This document shows, one piece after another, positions 10,635 to 19,640 of a stretch of DNA of 64,000 bases. The DNA is from Cryptosporangium minutisporangium. Its GTDB lineage: Bacteria > Actinomycetota > Actinomycetes > Mycobacteriales > Cryptosporangiaceae. Every line of letters starts with the position of its first letter. Position 1 is the stretch's first letter. The stretch lies in assembly GCF_039536245.1 (NCBI RefSeq), contig NZ_BAAAYN010000007.1:27931-91930 (forward strand). Reading direction: 5' to 3'. A program made the translations under genes and the position numbers. Under the pieces are notes generated by a model. The model did not search any database, had not been told where the DNA came from, and was given only the letters and a program-made list of their open reading frames with translations.

Positions 10635-12632
10635 TCAGCCGGTGATGACGTTGACCTCGGTGCCCGCCGCCACGACGCTGCCGGCCGGCGGGAACTGGAA
10701 GATCACCGTCGCGTCGTCGTCGTCCCGGCCGCCACGGCGAGACACTTTCAGCCCGGCCTCGCGGAGCTGGTCTCTGGCGTCGTCGAACTCCTGACCGGTC
10801 ACGTCCGGGATCTCCACCTGCGACTGGCCCTGGGCGACCTTCAGCGTGACCTTGGTGTCGGAACTGACCTGGCCGGCCTTGGGACTCTGCTCGAGTACCT
10901 TTCCGGCCTGGTCCGGGTCGGTGTTCGACTCGTCGATCTGGATGTCGATCTGCAGATTGAGGTCGTTCAGCGTCTGTTCGGCCTCCTCGCGGGACTTGCC
11001 CTCGAGGTTCGGCAGCGTGACACCCTTGCCGCGGCTGAGGATGATCTTCACCTTCGAGCCGCGCTCGACCTTGCTGCCGAGCGGCGGCGAGGTCGTGATC
11101 AGCTTGTTCGATCCGATCTTGTCGCTGAAGTCGAAGTCCTCTTCGACCTGGAATCCGGCCTTCCTCAGCGCCGCGGTGACCTCACCCTTGCTCTTCCCCT
11201 TGAGCGTCGTCGGGATCAGGACGACGTCGGGACCCTTGGAGATCGTCACCGTGACGGTGCCGCCCTTGCGGATCCGGCCCTGGGGCGGCGGCGACTGGTC
11301 GAAGACCCGGCCGATCAGCTCCGTCTTGTGGAAGTCCGAGACGAACCGGATGTCCAGCCCGGCGGTCCGGGCCCGTGTCTTCGCGTCCTCTTGGTTCAGC
11401 TGGCTGAAATCGGGCGTCTCGGTGTACCGGCCGACGCCGAGGTACCAGCCAGTGCTGGCCGCGACGAGCGCGAGCACGACCGCGACGGCGATCATCGCGA
11501 GCTTGCGTTGCTGCCGGTTCAGGCGTCCCAGCGGACCGGGCAGCGCGGGCGCGTATCCGCCCGCCCGGTGACTACCGCTCGGCGGCATGGCGCCACCGGG
11601 GATCGTCGCCGTCCCGCGGTGCTCACCGGCCCGGGGAACGACCTGGGTGTGCTGGCCGGGCGTCGACGGGACCGGCACCGCTGCGGACGCGGTGACGGTG
11701 TTGGTCGGCGGACCGCTCTGCGGGTTGAGACCGGAGAGGATCCCCGTCCCCGACACGCTGCGGGTGCCGCGGCCCTCGATCTCGTCGCGCACCGCGCGCA
11801 ACTCGTCGAGGAACGCCCCGGCGTCGGCCGGGCGGGCGTTCGGATCCCGGCGGGTCGCGCGCATCGTGAGCTCGTCCAGCGCGGGCGGGACCAGCGTCGC
11901 CCGGGACGACGGCGGCGGCACGTCCGCGTGGACGTGCTGGAACGCGATGTTCACCGACGAGTCGCCGCCGTACGGCACCGACCCGGTGAGCATCTCGAAG
12001 AGCATGATGCCGGCCGAGTACACGTCACTGCGCGTGCTGGCCTGGCCGTAGGTGATCTGCTCGGGTGAGACGTAGGCGACCGTGCCCATCACCACACCGC
12101 GGGTGGACGTCGGGCCCACCGACGCCACCGCGCGAGCCAGCCCGAAGTCAGCGACCTTGACCGCGCGGCCGTCCGCGCCGATCAGGACGTTCTCCGGCTT
12201 CACGTCGCGGTGGACCATGCCGTGCCGGTGCGCCGCGGCGAGCGCGTCGAGCACCGGGTCGATGATCGCGAGCGCATCGGCGGCGGGAAGGCGTCCCCGC
12301 GCGACCAGCACCTCGCGCAGCGTCCGGCCCTGCACCTGCTCCATCACCAGGAACGCCAGGCCTTCGTGCACACCCTGGTCGTAGACGGCGACGACGTGCG
12401 GGTGGCTCAGCGCCGCCGCGGATCGCGCCTCCTGGATGAAACGGTGCACGAACGACGGGTCGGCCGCATAGCCCGGATGCATGATCTTGACGGCGACGGT
12501 TCGTTCCAGGCGCTCGTCGACGGCGTCGTACACGGTCGCCATGCCGCCGCGCGCGATCCGCCCCCGAATTCGGTAGCGGCCTTCGAGCACGGTACCCACG
12601 AGGGGGTCGGCCAGCGTCCTGTCCACGGGCAT
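10635..12632 (-). CDS. pknL: Transmembrane Ser/Thr protein kinase with four PASTA domains (PknL type)
   Basis: A membrane Hanks-type kinase. From ATG 12632 it has 665 residues. The kinase domain holds the GRIARGGMATVYDA loop (residues 24-37), Lys49 in VAVKIM, HRDVKPEN at 141-148, DFGLAR and a GTVAYVSPEQ activation segment. A Pro/Thr-rich juxtamembrane linker, one membrane helix (near residue 380) and four PASTA repeats outside the cell follow; PASTA domains bind peptidoglycan fragments or lipid II. The Rv2175c-like gene next door encodes the kind of DNA-binding protein that PknL phosphorylates in M. tuberculosis. TACACT just before the ATG would also fit a leaderless start at the GTG two codons later. 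Rightward-placed divergent neighbour begins at 12810. Confidence 0.93.
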   Translation of the reverse strand: MPVDRTLADPLVGTVLEGRYRIRGRIARGGMATVYDAVDERLERTVAVKIMHPGYAADPSFVHRFIQEARSAAALSHPHVVAVYDQGVHEGLAFLVMEQVQGRTLREVLVARGRLPAADALAIIDPVLDALAAAHRHGMVHRDVKPENVLIGADGRAVKVADFGLARAVASVGPTSTRGVVMGTVAYVSPEQITYGQASTRSDVYSAGIMLFEMLTGSVPYGGDSSVNIAFQHVHADVPPPSSRATLVPPALDELTMRATRRDPNARPADAGAFLDELRAVRDEIEGRGTRSVSGTGILSGLNPQSGPPTNTVTASAAVPVPSTPGQHTQVVPRAGEHRGTATIPGGAMPPSGSHRAGGYAPALPGPLGRLNRQQRKLAMIAVAVVLALVAASTGWYLGVGRYTETPDFSQLNQEDAKTRARTAGLDIRFVSDFHKTELIGRVFDQSPPPQGRIRKGGTVTVTISKGPDVVLIPTTLKGKSKGEVTAALRKAGFQVEEDFDFSDKIGSNKLITTSPPLGSKVERGSKVKIILSRGKGVTLPNLEGKSREEAEQTLNDLNLQIDIQIDESNTDPDQAGKVLEQSPKAGQVSSDTKVTLKVAQGQSQVEIPDVTGQEFDDARDQLREAGLKVSRRGGRDDDDATVIFQFPPAGSVVAAGTEVNVITG

Positions 12633-12809
12633 CAGTGTACGGAGAGACTGACAACGAGACAGCCGACCTGCCATGCCGGTGACCAGATCCCCGGTTCCCC
12701 TGCCGGAACACGGCTTTTGGTCATGATATGGCCGTGGAGCTTCATGCCGGGCACACGCATTTGGGCGACAAAAGGTTCGCGGGCAGGCCGCAACCGTCAC
12801 CGAACTGAG

Positions 12810-13247
12810 ATGTCGTGGGATCGTAGGTCCGTGGAATCGCGTAATTACTCAACAGCGCAGCACCCGGCGGATGCTGCCGAGCCGGAGATCGTCGGGCCGG
12901 AGACCTGGCTCACCGTCCCCGAGGCCGCCGAGCGCCTCGACGTCCGGGTGACCAGGGTGCACCAGATGGTGAAGAGCAACGCGCTGCTGGCGGTGCGCCG
13001 GGACGGCGTCTGGAAGCTCCCGGCCGACCTGGTGCCGGACCTGCGGTCAGCAGCCGGTCAGAAGTCCAACCTGGCTCGGCACCTGGGCGGGGTGCTCACC
13101 GTGCTGCACGACGCCGGCTACTCGGCGGAGGCTGCCCTGCGCTGGCTCTACACCGCCGACCCGACGTTGCCCGAGGGGACGGCGGCCGCCGCGCTGCGGG
13201 AGCGGCCGACCGAGGTCAAGCGCCGCGCGCAGGCGCTGGGTTTCTGA
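12810..13247 (+). CDS. Rv2175c-family DNA-binding protein
   Basis: A protein of 145 residues (fewer if the GTG at 12831 is used). A winged helix-turn-helix N-terminal half reads L-T-V-P-E-A-A-E-R-L-D-V followed by R-V-H-Q-M-V. The C-terminal part contains the L-T-V-L-H-D-A-G-Y segment, then R-W-L-Y-T-A-D-P-T-L-P and a final R-R-A-Q-A-L-G-F, matching the Rv2175c family of actinobacteria. In M. tuberculosis this protein is a PknL substrate and phosphorylation weakens its DNA binding; pknL is divergent and adjacent here too. Targets are unknown. The lycopene cyclase genes follow after only 4 bp, so the regulator and crtYc-crtYd probably share a transcript. Confidence 0.85.
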   Translation: MSWDRRSVESRNYSTAQHPADAAEPEIVGPETWLTVPEAAERLDVRVTRVHQMVKSNALLAVRRDGVWKLPADLVPDLRSAAGQKSNLARHLGGVLTVLHDAGYSAEAALRWLYTADPTLPEGTAAAALRERPTEVKRRAQALGF

Positions 13248-13251
13248 CTCC

Positions 13252-13584
13252 GTGCGGCACCTGAGCTACCTGGCGGTACTCGCGTTCTGCGTCGTCGGCT
13301 CCGGCTGGCTCGAGGTGGTGTTGCGGGTCCGCGTGTACCGCCGGTGGCAGCGGCTGCTGCTGGTGCTCGCACCGACCGTGGTGATCTTCGTCCTCTGGGA
13401 CCTGGCGGCGATCGCCGCCGGGCACTGGACGTTCGACCCCGAGCAGATGACCGGCATCCGGTTCGGGTCGCTACCGCTGGAGGAGCTGCTGTTCTTCGTC
13501 GTCGTGCCGATCGCGGCGATCCTCGCGTTCGAGGCGGTACGGACGGTGACCGGCTGGTCGGCCGGCGACGAGGACGAACAGTGA
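13252..13584 (+). CDS. crtYc: Lycopene cyclase subunit CrtYc
   Basis: One half of the heterodimeric actinobacterial lycopene cyclase, which closes beta-rings on lycopene in the membrane. It has 110 residues and three hydrophobic helices. The family motif is seen in F-D-P-E-Q-M-T-G-I-R-F-G-S-L-P-L-E-E-L-L-F-F, where the acidic pair is needed for ring closure. Start GTG 13252 lies 4 bp after the previous stop; its own stop overlaps the start of crtYd by four bases (GTGA), which indicates translational coupling. It is part of the carotenoid set with crtB and crtI on the opposite strand. Confidence 0.9.
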   Translation: MRHLSYLAVLAFCVVGSGWLEVVLRVRVYRRWQRLLLVLAPTVVIFVLWDLAAIAAGHWTFDPEQMTGIRFGSLPLEELLFFVVVPIAAILAFEAVRTVTGWSAGDEDEQ

Positions 13585-13967
13585 CCTACACCCAAGCCGC
13601 GGTCCTCGGGGTCGTCGTCGCGCTCGTCGTCGACCTGTTCGGGTGGCGGACCCGGCTGGTCACCCGGCGGGTGTGGTGGGTGGCCTACGCGATCGTCGTG
13701 TTCTTCCAGCTGCTGACGAACGGGTTCCTGACCGGGCGTCGGATCGTGCGGTACGACCCGGACGCGATCCTCGGCGACGGCGGCCCGCAGTTCTTCGGCG
13801 ACGGCCGGATCGTCTACGCGCCGGTCGAGGACCTGCTGTTCGGGTTCGCGCTGGTGCTGTTCGCGGTGTCCACCTGGGTCCGGCTCGGCCGCAGCCGGAT
13901 CAGCGGCGGGCCCGGACCGCGCGGACGAGTGCGGGAACCGCGACCGCGGCCCGGCGGACGTCGCTGA
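13581..13967 (+). CDS. crtYd: Lycopene cyclase subunit CrtYd
   Basis: Second half of the heterodimeric lycopene cyclase, 128 residues with three membrane helices. The conserved R-I-V-Y-A-P-V-E-D-L-L-F-G motif carries the catalytic acidic pair, and an R-Y-D-P-D segment precedes it. The basic tail after about residue 105 is not conserved in the family. It is encoded by DNA that also encodes the end of crtB on the other strand: the two genes overlap tail-to-tail by 68 bp (13900-13967). Expression is coupled to crtYc by the GTGA overlap. With only this cyclase pair, the end group is likely one beta-ring, though that must be tested. Confidence 0.88.
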   Translation: MTYTQAAVLGVVVALVVDLFGWRTRLVTRRVWWVAYAIVVFFQLLTNGFLTGRRIVRYDPDAILGDGGPQFFGDGRIVYAPVEDLLFGFALVLFAVSTWVRLGRSRISGGPGPRGRVREPRPRPGGRR

Positions 13968-14817
13968 CTGCGACCCGGCGGTCGAGCACCCGGTAGTCGG
14001 CCCGCTCGACGGCGTCGAGGATGCCGCCGTAGAGCCGGAACGCGGTTTTCATGCATTCTTGGCTCGCCGGGTGGAGCAGCCGGAATCCCGGCCACGCGGC
14101 CCGGTAGATCTCCCGGCAGCGGGCCACCTCGAACGCCAGCAGTCGGCGGATCGGTCCGTCCACCACGCCGCGCGCGAGGTGCTCCCGGTCGACGCCGAAC
14201 AGAGCCAAGTCCTCGATCGGCAGGTAGATCCGGCCGCGCCGGAGGTCCTCGCCGACGTCCCGGATGAAGTTCGCCAGCTGGAACGCCACCCCCAGGTCGT
14301 GCGCGTACGGCTCGACCACCGCCCGCGGCACGCCGGGGTGCTCCAGGATCGGCACCATCTGCAGGCCGATCACCGCCGCCGAGCCGTAGACGTACGTCAT
14401 CAGGTCGTCGTAGGTGGCGTACTCGGTAACGGTCAGGTCCATCCGCATCGACGCCAGGAACGCCTCGACGTAGCGGACGTCGATGTCCCACCGCCGAACC
14501 GTGTCGACCAGCGCGCGGGTGATCGGGTGGTCGGAATCGCCGGCCTTCAGATCGGCCAGGACCTGGGCAGCGAAGTCGTCGAGCTCCGCCGCCTTCTCCT
14601 CGTCGGATTGGGTGGACGCGAGGTCGTCGACGATCTCGTCGGCGTAGCGGGCGAAGCCGTAGAGCGCCTGGACGTGCGGTCGCTTCGCCGGCGGTAGCAG
14701 GAGCGTCGCGAGGTGGTACGTCTTTCCGTGCTCGGCCAGGAGCGCGCGGCAGGCCGTGTAGGAAGCGCGCAGGGCCGGGTCGGTGATGCCGGCGGCGTCC
14801 AGTTCGCGAGCGCTCAT
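13900..14817 (-). CDS. crtB: Phytoene synthase
   Basis: Joins two geranylgeranyl diphosphates into 15-cis-phytoene, the first carotenoid-specific step. It has 305 residues. The two Asp-rich metal-binding motifs are visible: R-Y-A-D-E-I-V-D-D near residue 62 and an N-F-I-R-D-V-G-E-D segment near 185, together with a Y-V-Y-G-S-A motif. The ATG at 14817 sits in an ATGA overlap with the stop of the upstream mannosyltransferase gene, so translation is probably coupled to it. The 3' end overlaps crtYd on the other strand by 68 bp. Confidence 0.95.
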   Translation of the reverse strand: MSARELDAAGITDPALRASYTACRALLAEHGKTYHLATLLLPPAKRPHVQALYGFARYADEIVDDLASTQSDEEKAAELDDFAAQVLADLKAGDSDHPITRALVDTVRRWDIDVRYVEAFLASMRMDLTVTEYATYDDLMTYVYGSAAVIGLQMVPILEHPGVPRAVVEPYAHDLGVAFQLANFIRDVGEDLRRGRIYLPIEDLALFGVDREHLARGVVDGPIRRLLAFEVARCREIYRAAWPGFRLLHPASQECMKTAFRLYGGILDAVERADYRVLDRRVAVSDVRRAAVAVPALVRAVRARR

Positions 14818-16355
14818 GTCAGGAGTTCCTTCCGGGACCGGCGGACGCCGTAGACGATCGCCGATGCGGTCGCGACGAGGACAAGGATCGTGCCCGGCAC
14901 CACCGTGGCGCGGGCCAGGTTGTAACCGTCCGGCAGGATCAGGAAGCACAGCGCGCCGGAGGCCACGGCGTACGCGGTCGTCCATCGGTTGCCGACGGCG
15001 GCCAGCGGCACCGCCGCCCAGAGCAGGTACCACGGGTGGAACGCCTCACCGAGCACGCCGACCAGCACCAGAGCCGCCGCGCAGGCCGCCAGCACCCGCT
15101 GTCCGTACGGCCGCGCGTCCGGCGTCGGTGCGGGTTTCCGGACGCGCCACCAGAGCACGACGAGAATTACCACGGCGACCGCGGTCCCGACCAGGCGCGC
15201 GGCCTCCAGCATCGCGTCGTCGCGGTCGGTGAACCACCCGGCCGCCAGGCCCCACGCCGTCGGGATCGACGTCCACTGGACGCTGATCCCGCCGGTCACC
15301 GACAGCGCGTGGACGAATCCCGGGCCGACGCCCGCGACCAGGCACGAAGCGGCCAACGTCAGCAGCGCCGCCCCGACCGCGACGGCCCCGACCTGCACCA
15401 GCCGCAGCCAGCGGCGCCACTCGGTCGCGGCAGGCAGACCCGCGGCGACCAGGACGACGACGAACGGCAGCGCGACGACCGCGGAGAGCTTGACAGCGGC
15501 GGCCAGCCCGGCGAGCGCGCCGGCACCTGCCCCGACGGCCAGCACGCGGGAGGTCGGGCCGACGGCTCGGACCGCGACGAGCAGGGTGGCGGCGAGCAGC
15601 GGCAGCATCAGGGCCTCGTTGTGGCCGGCGGAGACCAGCTGGGTGAGCAGCAACGGGTTGGCAATCACCAGCCACTGCGCGCCGGCGGCCGGGACGCCGT
15701 ACGCGGTGGCCAGCCGGGGGACGAGCAATGCGAGCGCGACGACGCCGAGCACTGCCAGAGCGCGCAGCGCGAGGACCGCGACGATGAGGTTTCCGTCCGC
15801 GGCCTCGGCGATCCGGCTGCTGAAGAACAGGAACAGCGGTCCGTACGGCGCCGGCGTGTCCGCCCACGTCGGCGAGATCGACGTCAGCCAGTCGACACCG
15901 GGCCCGTCGGTGATCGCGGACGGACCGACGTCGTACGGGTCGAACCCCTGGCCCAGCACCAACCCCTGCGTGGCGTAGATGTAGAGGTCCCGGCTGAACA
16001 TCGGCGGGGCCAGCGCCAGCGGAACGGCCCACAGCGCGGCCGTTCGAGTGACCCAGGACACCTCGCGCGCGGTCCGCGTCCGCCACCACGCGAACACCAG
16101 CAATCCGATCCCGACCATGGCCAGCGCGATGCAGACGCCGGGACCGGCGCCGTGCCGCAGGATGCGCAGCACCGGAGCGTCGGACAGCGGATCGGGACGC
16201 GGCAGCACGCCGGCGCCGAGACCACCGACCGCGATCAGCACCGACCCGCCGAACCCGAGCCACCGAGCCCGGGTGAGCGGGTCGTGCGCCGGGGAAACGT
16301 CGGTCGTGGTGGCGGACGGCGAAGACACGGCCACCATGCTCGCACGCGTATTCAC
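14814..16355 (-). CDS. GT-C polyprenyl-phosphomannose-dependent alpha-1,6-mannosyltransferase (MptA/MptB type)
   Basis: An integral membrane glycosyltransferase of 513 residues with about 12 hydrophobic helices. In mycobacteria and corynebacteria MptA and MptB build the alpha-1,6-mannan core of lipomannan from polyprenyl phosphomannose. The first outer loop carries the GT-C acidic motif in F-S-R-D-L-Y-I-Y-A-T-Q-G, followed by a conserved D-P-Y-D-V-G-P. Gene order (idsA and pknL/Rv2175c close by) recalls Rv2174, which is MptA. The gene sits between crtI (4 bp upstream) and crtB (ATGA overlap), so it is embedded in a carotenoid operon. A GTG at 16355 is used; an ATG at 16337 is the alternative. 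Confidence 0.85.
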   Translation of the reverse strand: MNTRASMVAVSSPSATTTDVSPAHDPLTRARWLGFGGSVLIAVGGLGAGVLPRPDPLSDAPVLRILRHGAGPGVCIALAMVGIGLLVFAWWRTRTAREVSWVTRTAALWAVPLALAPPMFSRDLYIYATQGLVLGQGFDPYDVGPSAITDGPGVDWLTSISPTWADTPAPYGPLFLFFSSRIAEAADGNLIVAVLALRALAVLGVVALALLVPRLATAYGVPAAGAQWLVIANPLLLTQLVSAGHNEALMLPLLAATLLVAVRAVGPTSRVLAVGAGAGALAGLAAAVKLSAVVALPFVVVLVAAGLPAATEWRRWLRLVQVGAVAVGAALLTLAASCLVAGVGPGFVHALSVTGGISVQWTSIPTAWGLAAGWFTDRDDAMLEAARLVGTAVAVVILVVLWWRVRKPAPTPDARPYGQRVLAACAAALVLVGVLGEAFHPWYLLWAAVPLAAVGNRWTTAYAVASGALCFLILPDGYNLARATVVPGTILVLVATASAIVYGVRRSRKELLT

Positions 16356-16359
16356 CGGG

Positions 16360-17859
16360 TCAGTTCCGGCCGGTGATCCGTTCGGCGGCGAGCTTCCCGG
16401 AGATCAGCACCATCGGCACCCCGACGCCTGGCTGCGTGCCCGACCCGGTGAACACCACGTTCTCCAGCCCCGGGGCCAGGTTCGACGGCCGGAACGGACC
16501 GGTCTGGCCGAACGTGTGGGCGGCCGCGAACGGAGCGCCCATGGCCAGCCCGGACGCCTGCCAGTCGGCGGGCGTGACCACTCGCTCCACCTCGATGCCG
16601 TCGCCGAACCCGACGTACCCGCGCTGCTCCAGCACCGCGACGATCTCGTCCCGGTACCGCGGGCCGACCACCGACCAGTCGATCGGGGCACCGGCATGAG
16701 GCGTCGGCGCGAGCACGTAGTACGTCTGCCGGCCGGACGGAGCCAGCGACGGGTCGGAGAGCGTCGGATTGCACACCAGGAGCGACGGGTCGCTCATCAG
16801 TTCCTGACGGTCGATCAGCTCGGTGAACGTCCTCTTCCAGGCGCGTCCGAAGTGGATGTTGTGGTGCGCGGTCTTGGTGTACGCGGCGGACGAGCCGACG
16901 TGCATCAGGAAGCACGAGGGGGAGTAGCGCAGCGAGCGGAGCCGGCGCGGGGCGACCGACGGCGGCAGCAGGTCGCGGTAGGCGACCGGGAGATCGGGGT
17001 TCAGGACGACGGCGTCCGCCGGGATGCGCTCGCCGTGGCTGGTGCGGACGCCGATCGCGCGGCCGTTCTTGATCTCGACGTTCGTCACGGTGGTGCCGTA
17101 GTGAATCCGCGCGCCGTGCTTCTCGGCGGCTCCGGCCAGTGCGGTCGGCACCGCGTGGATGCCGCCGCGCGGGAAGAAGACGCCGGCGACCGAATCCATG
17201 TAGGCGATCACCGCGTAGATCGCGAGCGCCTGGAACGGGGAGACTCCGGCGTACATCGCCTGGAAGCTGAAAACGCGCTGGGTGCGGGGGTCCTTGAGGT
17301 ACTGGCCGACCTTGGGCGCGAGCCGCCGGAAGCCACCGAGAGCGAGTAGGCGAGCGACGCCGGGCCCGACCAGGTCGAGCGGTGAGTCGAGGTTCCGGTC
17401 GATGAAGTCGTCCATCTCGGCGCGGTAGAGCGCGGAGACGAAGTCGACGAACATCCGGTACCCGGCCGCCTCGCGGGGCCCGCAGACCGCGGAGATCTCG
17501 GCGGCCATGCGCTCGGTGTCGGGGTGGACGTCCAACGTCGAGCCGTCCGGGTAGAACGCTCGGTACAGCGGGCTGACCGGGTCCATCGTCAGCCAGTCGT
17601 CCATCCGCTCGCCGACGGCGCCGAACGCGTCCGCGATGAGGTCCGGCATCGTGAGCACGGTCGGACCGGTGTCGAACTGGTACCCGTCGACGCTCAGCCG
17701 TCCGGCCCGCCCGCCCGGGACGGGTTCCCGCTCGACGATCGTGACCTGGCGGCCCGCTCCGAGCAGGCGCAGCGCGCACGACAAACCGGCGAGACCGGCT
17801 CCGACGACGACGACGTGATCGGTGGGGCCCGATACCTGTTTCACAGAGTTCGTGCGCAC
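16360..17859 (-). CDS. crtI: Phytoene desaturase
   Basis: FAD enzyme that introduces double bonds into phytoene to give lycopene. It has 499 residues from GTG 17859. The N-terminal dinucleotide-binding segment (VVVVGAGLAGLSCALRL), the G-G-R-A-G-R and D-T-G-P-T-V-L-T-M-P segments and the C-terminal FAD motif in N-V-V-F-T-G-S-G-T-Q-P-G-V-G-V-P are typical of CrtI. TACCGT at 17867-17872 lies seven bases before GTG 17859 and no ribosome site is seen, so a leaderless start is chosen; an upstream ATG at 17895 would add 12 residues. It heads the operon crtI, mannosyltransferase, crtB. Confidence 0.94.
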   Translation of the reverse strand: MRTNSVKQVSGPTDHVVVVGAGLAGLSCALRLLGAGRQVTIVEREPVPGGRAGRLSVDGYQFDTGPTVLTMPDLIADAFGAVGERMDDWLTMDPVSPLYRAFYPDGSTLDVHPDTERMAAEISAVCGPREAAGYRMFVDFVSALYRAEMDDFIDRNLDSPLDLVGPGVARLLALGGFRRLAPKVGQYLKDPRTQRVFSFQAMYAGVSPFQALAIYAVIAYMDSVAGVFFPRGGIHAVPTALAGAAEKHGARIHYGTTVTNVEIKNGRAIGVRTSHGERIPADAVVLNPDLPVAYRDLLPPSVAPRRLRSLRYSPSCFLMHVGSSAAYTKTAHHNIHFGRAWKRTFTELIDRQELMSDPSLLVCNPTLSDPSLAPSGRQTYYVLAPTPHAGAPIDWSVVGPRYRDEIVAVLEQRGYVGFGDGIEVERVVTPADWQASGLAMGAPFAAAHTFGQTGPFRPSNLAPGLENVVFTGSGTQPGVGVPMVLISGKLAAERITGRN

Positions 17860-17987
17860 GTCACGAACGGTAGGGCAGTTGGGGCGCCACGGCATTTCGA
17901 GCCGTCGGGGTGCGCCGTCATTGCGGGCCCACCCCCGTGGCCATCCTACTCAAATCGGGCGTGGGGCCGGGAGCGTCGTCCACAGGG

Positions 17988-19439
17988 TCAGACCCGCTGC
18001 CACGCCGCCGCGCCACCGAGCGTGCACGGGTTGGTGCCGGTCGCCGCGAGCAGGTACCAGGCTGTCGTCCCCACGTGCCGGTAGGGGTAGTACCCGCTGT
18101 CACCGACCCCGCTGTGCAGCGGGCTGGTAGCCGCGATGATCCCCTCGCCGTTCGGCAGCGGCTTCGACCCGGCGGTCTCCCGCCTCCCCAGCCGGCTCTG
18201 CACCTCGGCCAGCGTGTTCAGCCGGGCGTGCGCGGCCTCCAGATCGCCGACGCGTCCGCGCGTGAGCAGCGCGGACGCCAGCTGCGCCGTGCCCTCCAGC
18301 CAGACCGCGTCCGGGTCCGGGAACCGAAGCCCCGGCTCGATCCGCACGTTCGGATCGACCAGGCGACTCCGGTCGGAGAACGTCACGCCGCTGACCGTGA
18401 CGCCGACCGGAAGCGAGCTGTGGATCCGCTCCGCGGTGTCGGTGACGGTCAGCTCGTTGACGACGTAGTCGAGGGCGGCGTCCTCGGCCGGGCGCGGGCT
18501 GCGGTGCAGCGCGAGGACCGTGGTGGTCTGGGCCGCGGTGGTCACCGGGAAGCGCGCGACGACGATGCCGTCGTCCGAGCCACACGCGTAGAACCCGCCG
18601 TCCTCCTGCCACATCCGATGGACGAACGCGGCGGCCTTGGTGCGGCGCTCCAGCCAGATCTCCTCGCCGGTCAACGTCGCGAGTTGGCCGAAGAACGCGG
18701 CGAGCACCGCGTTGTGGGCCGTATCGGTGCGGATCAACGGCGTGCCGGCCCGGCTGACACCGGCGCGGTAGCCACCGAGCGCCTGGTTGGTGCCGCAGGT
18801 GGTGGCCACCCAGTTGCCCAGCCGGGTCGCGGCCGTGAGGAACGCCGGATTCAGGCCCCGGCGAGCCAGCGCGACCAGGGCCAGACCCGCCCACGCCTGG
18901 TCACCGGTGTAGCTGGCGCTGTGGTCGAAGACGTTGCCGGCGTTCACCAGACCGTCCGGCTGGACGAAACCGTTGGGCTGCACGACGCCGTTCCGCTCGT
19001 ACGGGCCGACCGTGTACGACTGGCGCAGCCGACCGTCCCGATAGCCGGGGTCGTGGTCCTGCGCGAACCGGAGCGACTCGCCGATGACCCGGGCGCGCTC
19101 CACCGAGGCGGCCGAGCCCTCGGCCAGGTAGGCGAGCGCGGCGAGGGCAGCGTCGTAGGTGTAGGCCGTGCCGTGCAGTCCGACCTGGTCGGCGTAGGAC
19201 TGGGGGAGCCGGAGCATGCCGTACGCGGGGTAGTGCACGTCCATCGCCGCGTTCAAGAACCGGTAGCCGGCCCGCACGGCGGGGTGGCTGACGACGCCGA
19301 CCCGCGGTGCGGCGGCCGCAGCCGTCCCCAGGCCGGACGCGCCGACCGCGAGCGTGCCCACGAGCGCCGCGCCGCCGGCGAGCACCCCCCGCCGCGTGAT
19401 CGCTCGGGATGCCACTGCTGCCTCGCCGTAACCGGCCAC
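17988..19439 (-). CDS. Tat-exported protein, probable alpha-helical-barrel (glycosidase-like) domain
   Basis: About 483 residues. A twin-arginine signal (I-T-R-R-G-V-L-A-G-G) is followed by a hydrophobic stretch and an A-A-A-A-A-P cleavage region. The mature part is rich in repeated helical segments with aromatic and Gly motifs (G-D-Q-A-W-A-G-L-A-L, D-A-V-W-L-E-G-T-A-Q-L-A, Y-P-Y-R-H-V-G-T-T-A-W), a pattern seen in six-hairpin glycosidase-like proteins. I cannot name a substrate or catalytic acid. GTG 19439 has a GGGGGCAGGA ribosome region; GTG 19475 and GTG 19415 are other options. It lies between crtI and idsA with no evident link to carotenoids. Confidence 0.68.
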   Translation of the reverse strand: MAGYGEAAVASRAITRRGVLAGGAALVGTLAVGASGLGTAAAAAPRVGVVSHPAVRAGYRFLNAAMDVHYPAYGMLRLPQSYADQVGLHGTAYTYDAALAALAYLAEGSAASVERARVIGESLRFAQDHDPGYRDGRLRQSYTVGPYERNGVVQPNGFVQPDGLVNAGNVFDHSASYTGDQAWAGLALVALARRGLNPAFLTAATRLGNWVATTCGTNQALGGYRAGVSRAGTPLIRTDTAHNAVLAAFFGQLATLTGEEIWLERRTKAAAFVHRMWQEDGGFYACGSDDGIVVARFPVTTAAQTTTVLALHRSPRPAEDAALDYVVNELTVTDTAERIHSSLPVGVTVSGVTFSDRSRLVDPNVRIEPGLRFPDPDAVWLEGTAQLASALLTRGRVGDLEAAHARLNTLAEVQSRLGRRETAGSKPLPNGEGIIAATSPLHSGVGDSGYYPYRHVGTTAWYLLAATGTNPCTLGGAAAWQRV

Positions 19440-19580
19440 CGTCCTGCCCCCGTGTGAGTTCGAGCGCGACCTCACCGCCGCGACCTGGGCTCATTGCGCA
19501 CCGTCACGGTTGCAATCTGCGCCGACACGCCGGACCGTCGCCGGATCGAGGCCCACGCCGGACGGAGGCCGGACGAGCAT

Positions 19581-19618
19581 TGTGCGTTCCGGCCACCTAT
19601 AGGTCGCCGAAATGCACA
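19581..19618. promoter_or_regulatory. Long imperfect palindrome centred on ACCTATAGGT
   Basis: A 38-bp inverted repeat with 16 of 19 positions paired, centred on the perfect palindrome ACCTATAGGT (19595-19604). It lies between the idsA stop and the start of the Tat-protein gene, both leftward. It could be an operator over the -10-like TATAGG or a hairpin terminator for idsA; the lack of a spacer loop favours a protein-binding site. Confidence 0.5.
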
Positions 19619-19640
19619 CTGCTCAGGGCACAGCAGGGGA

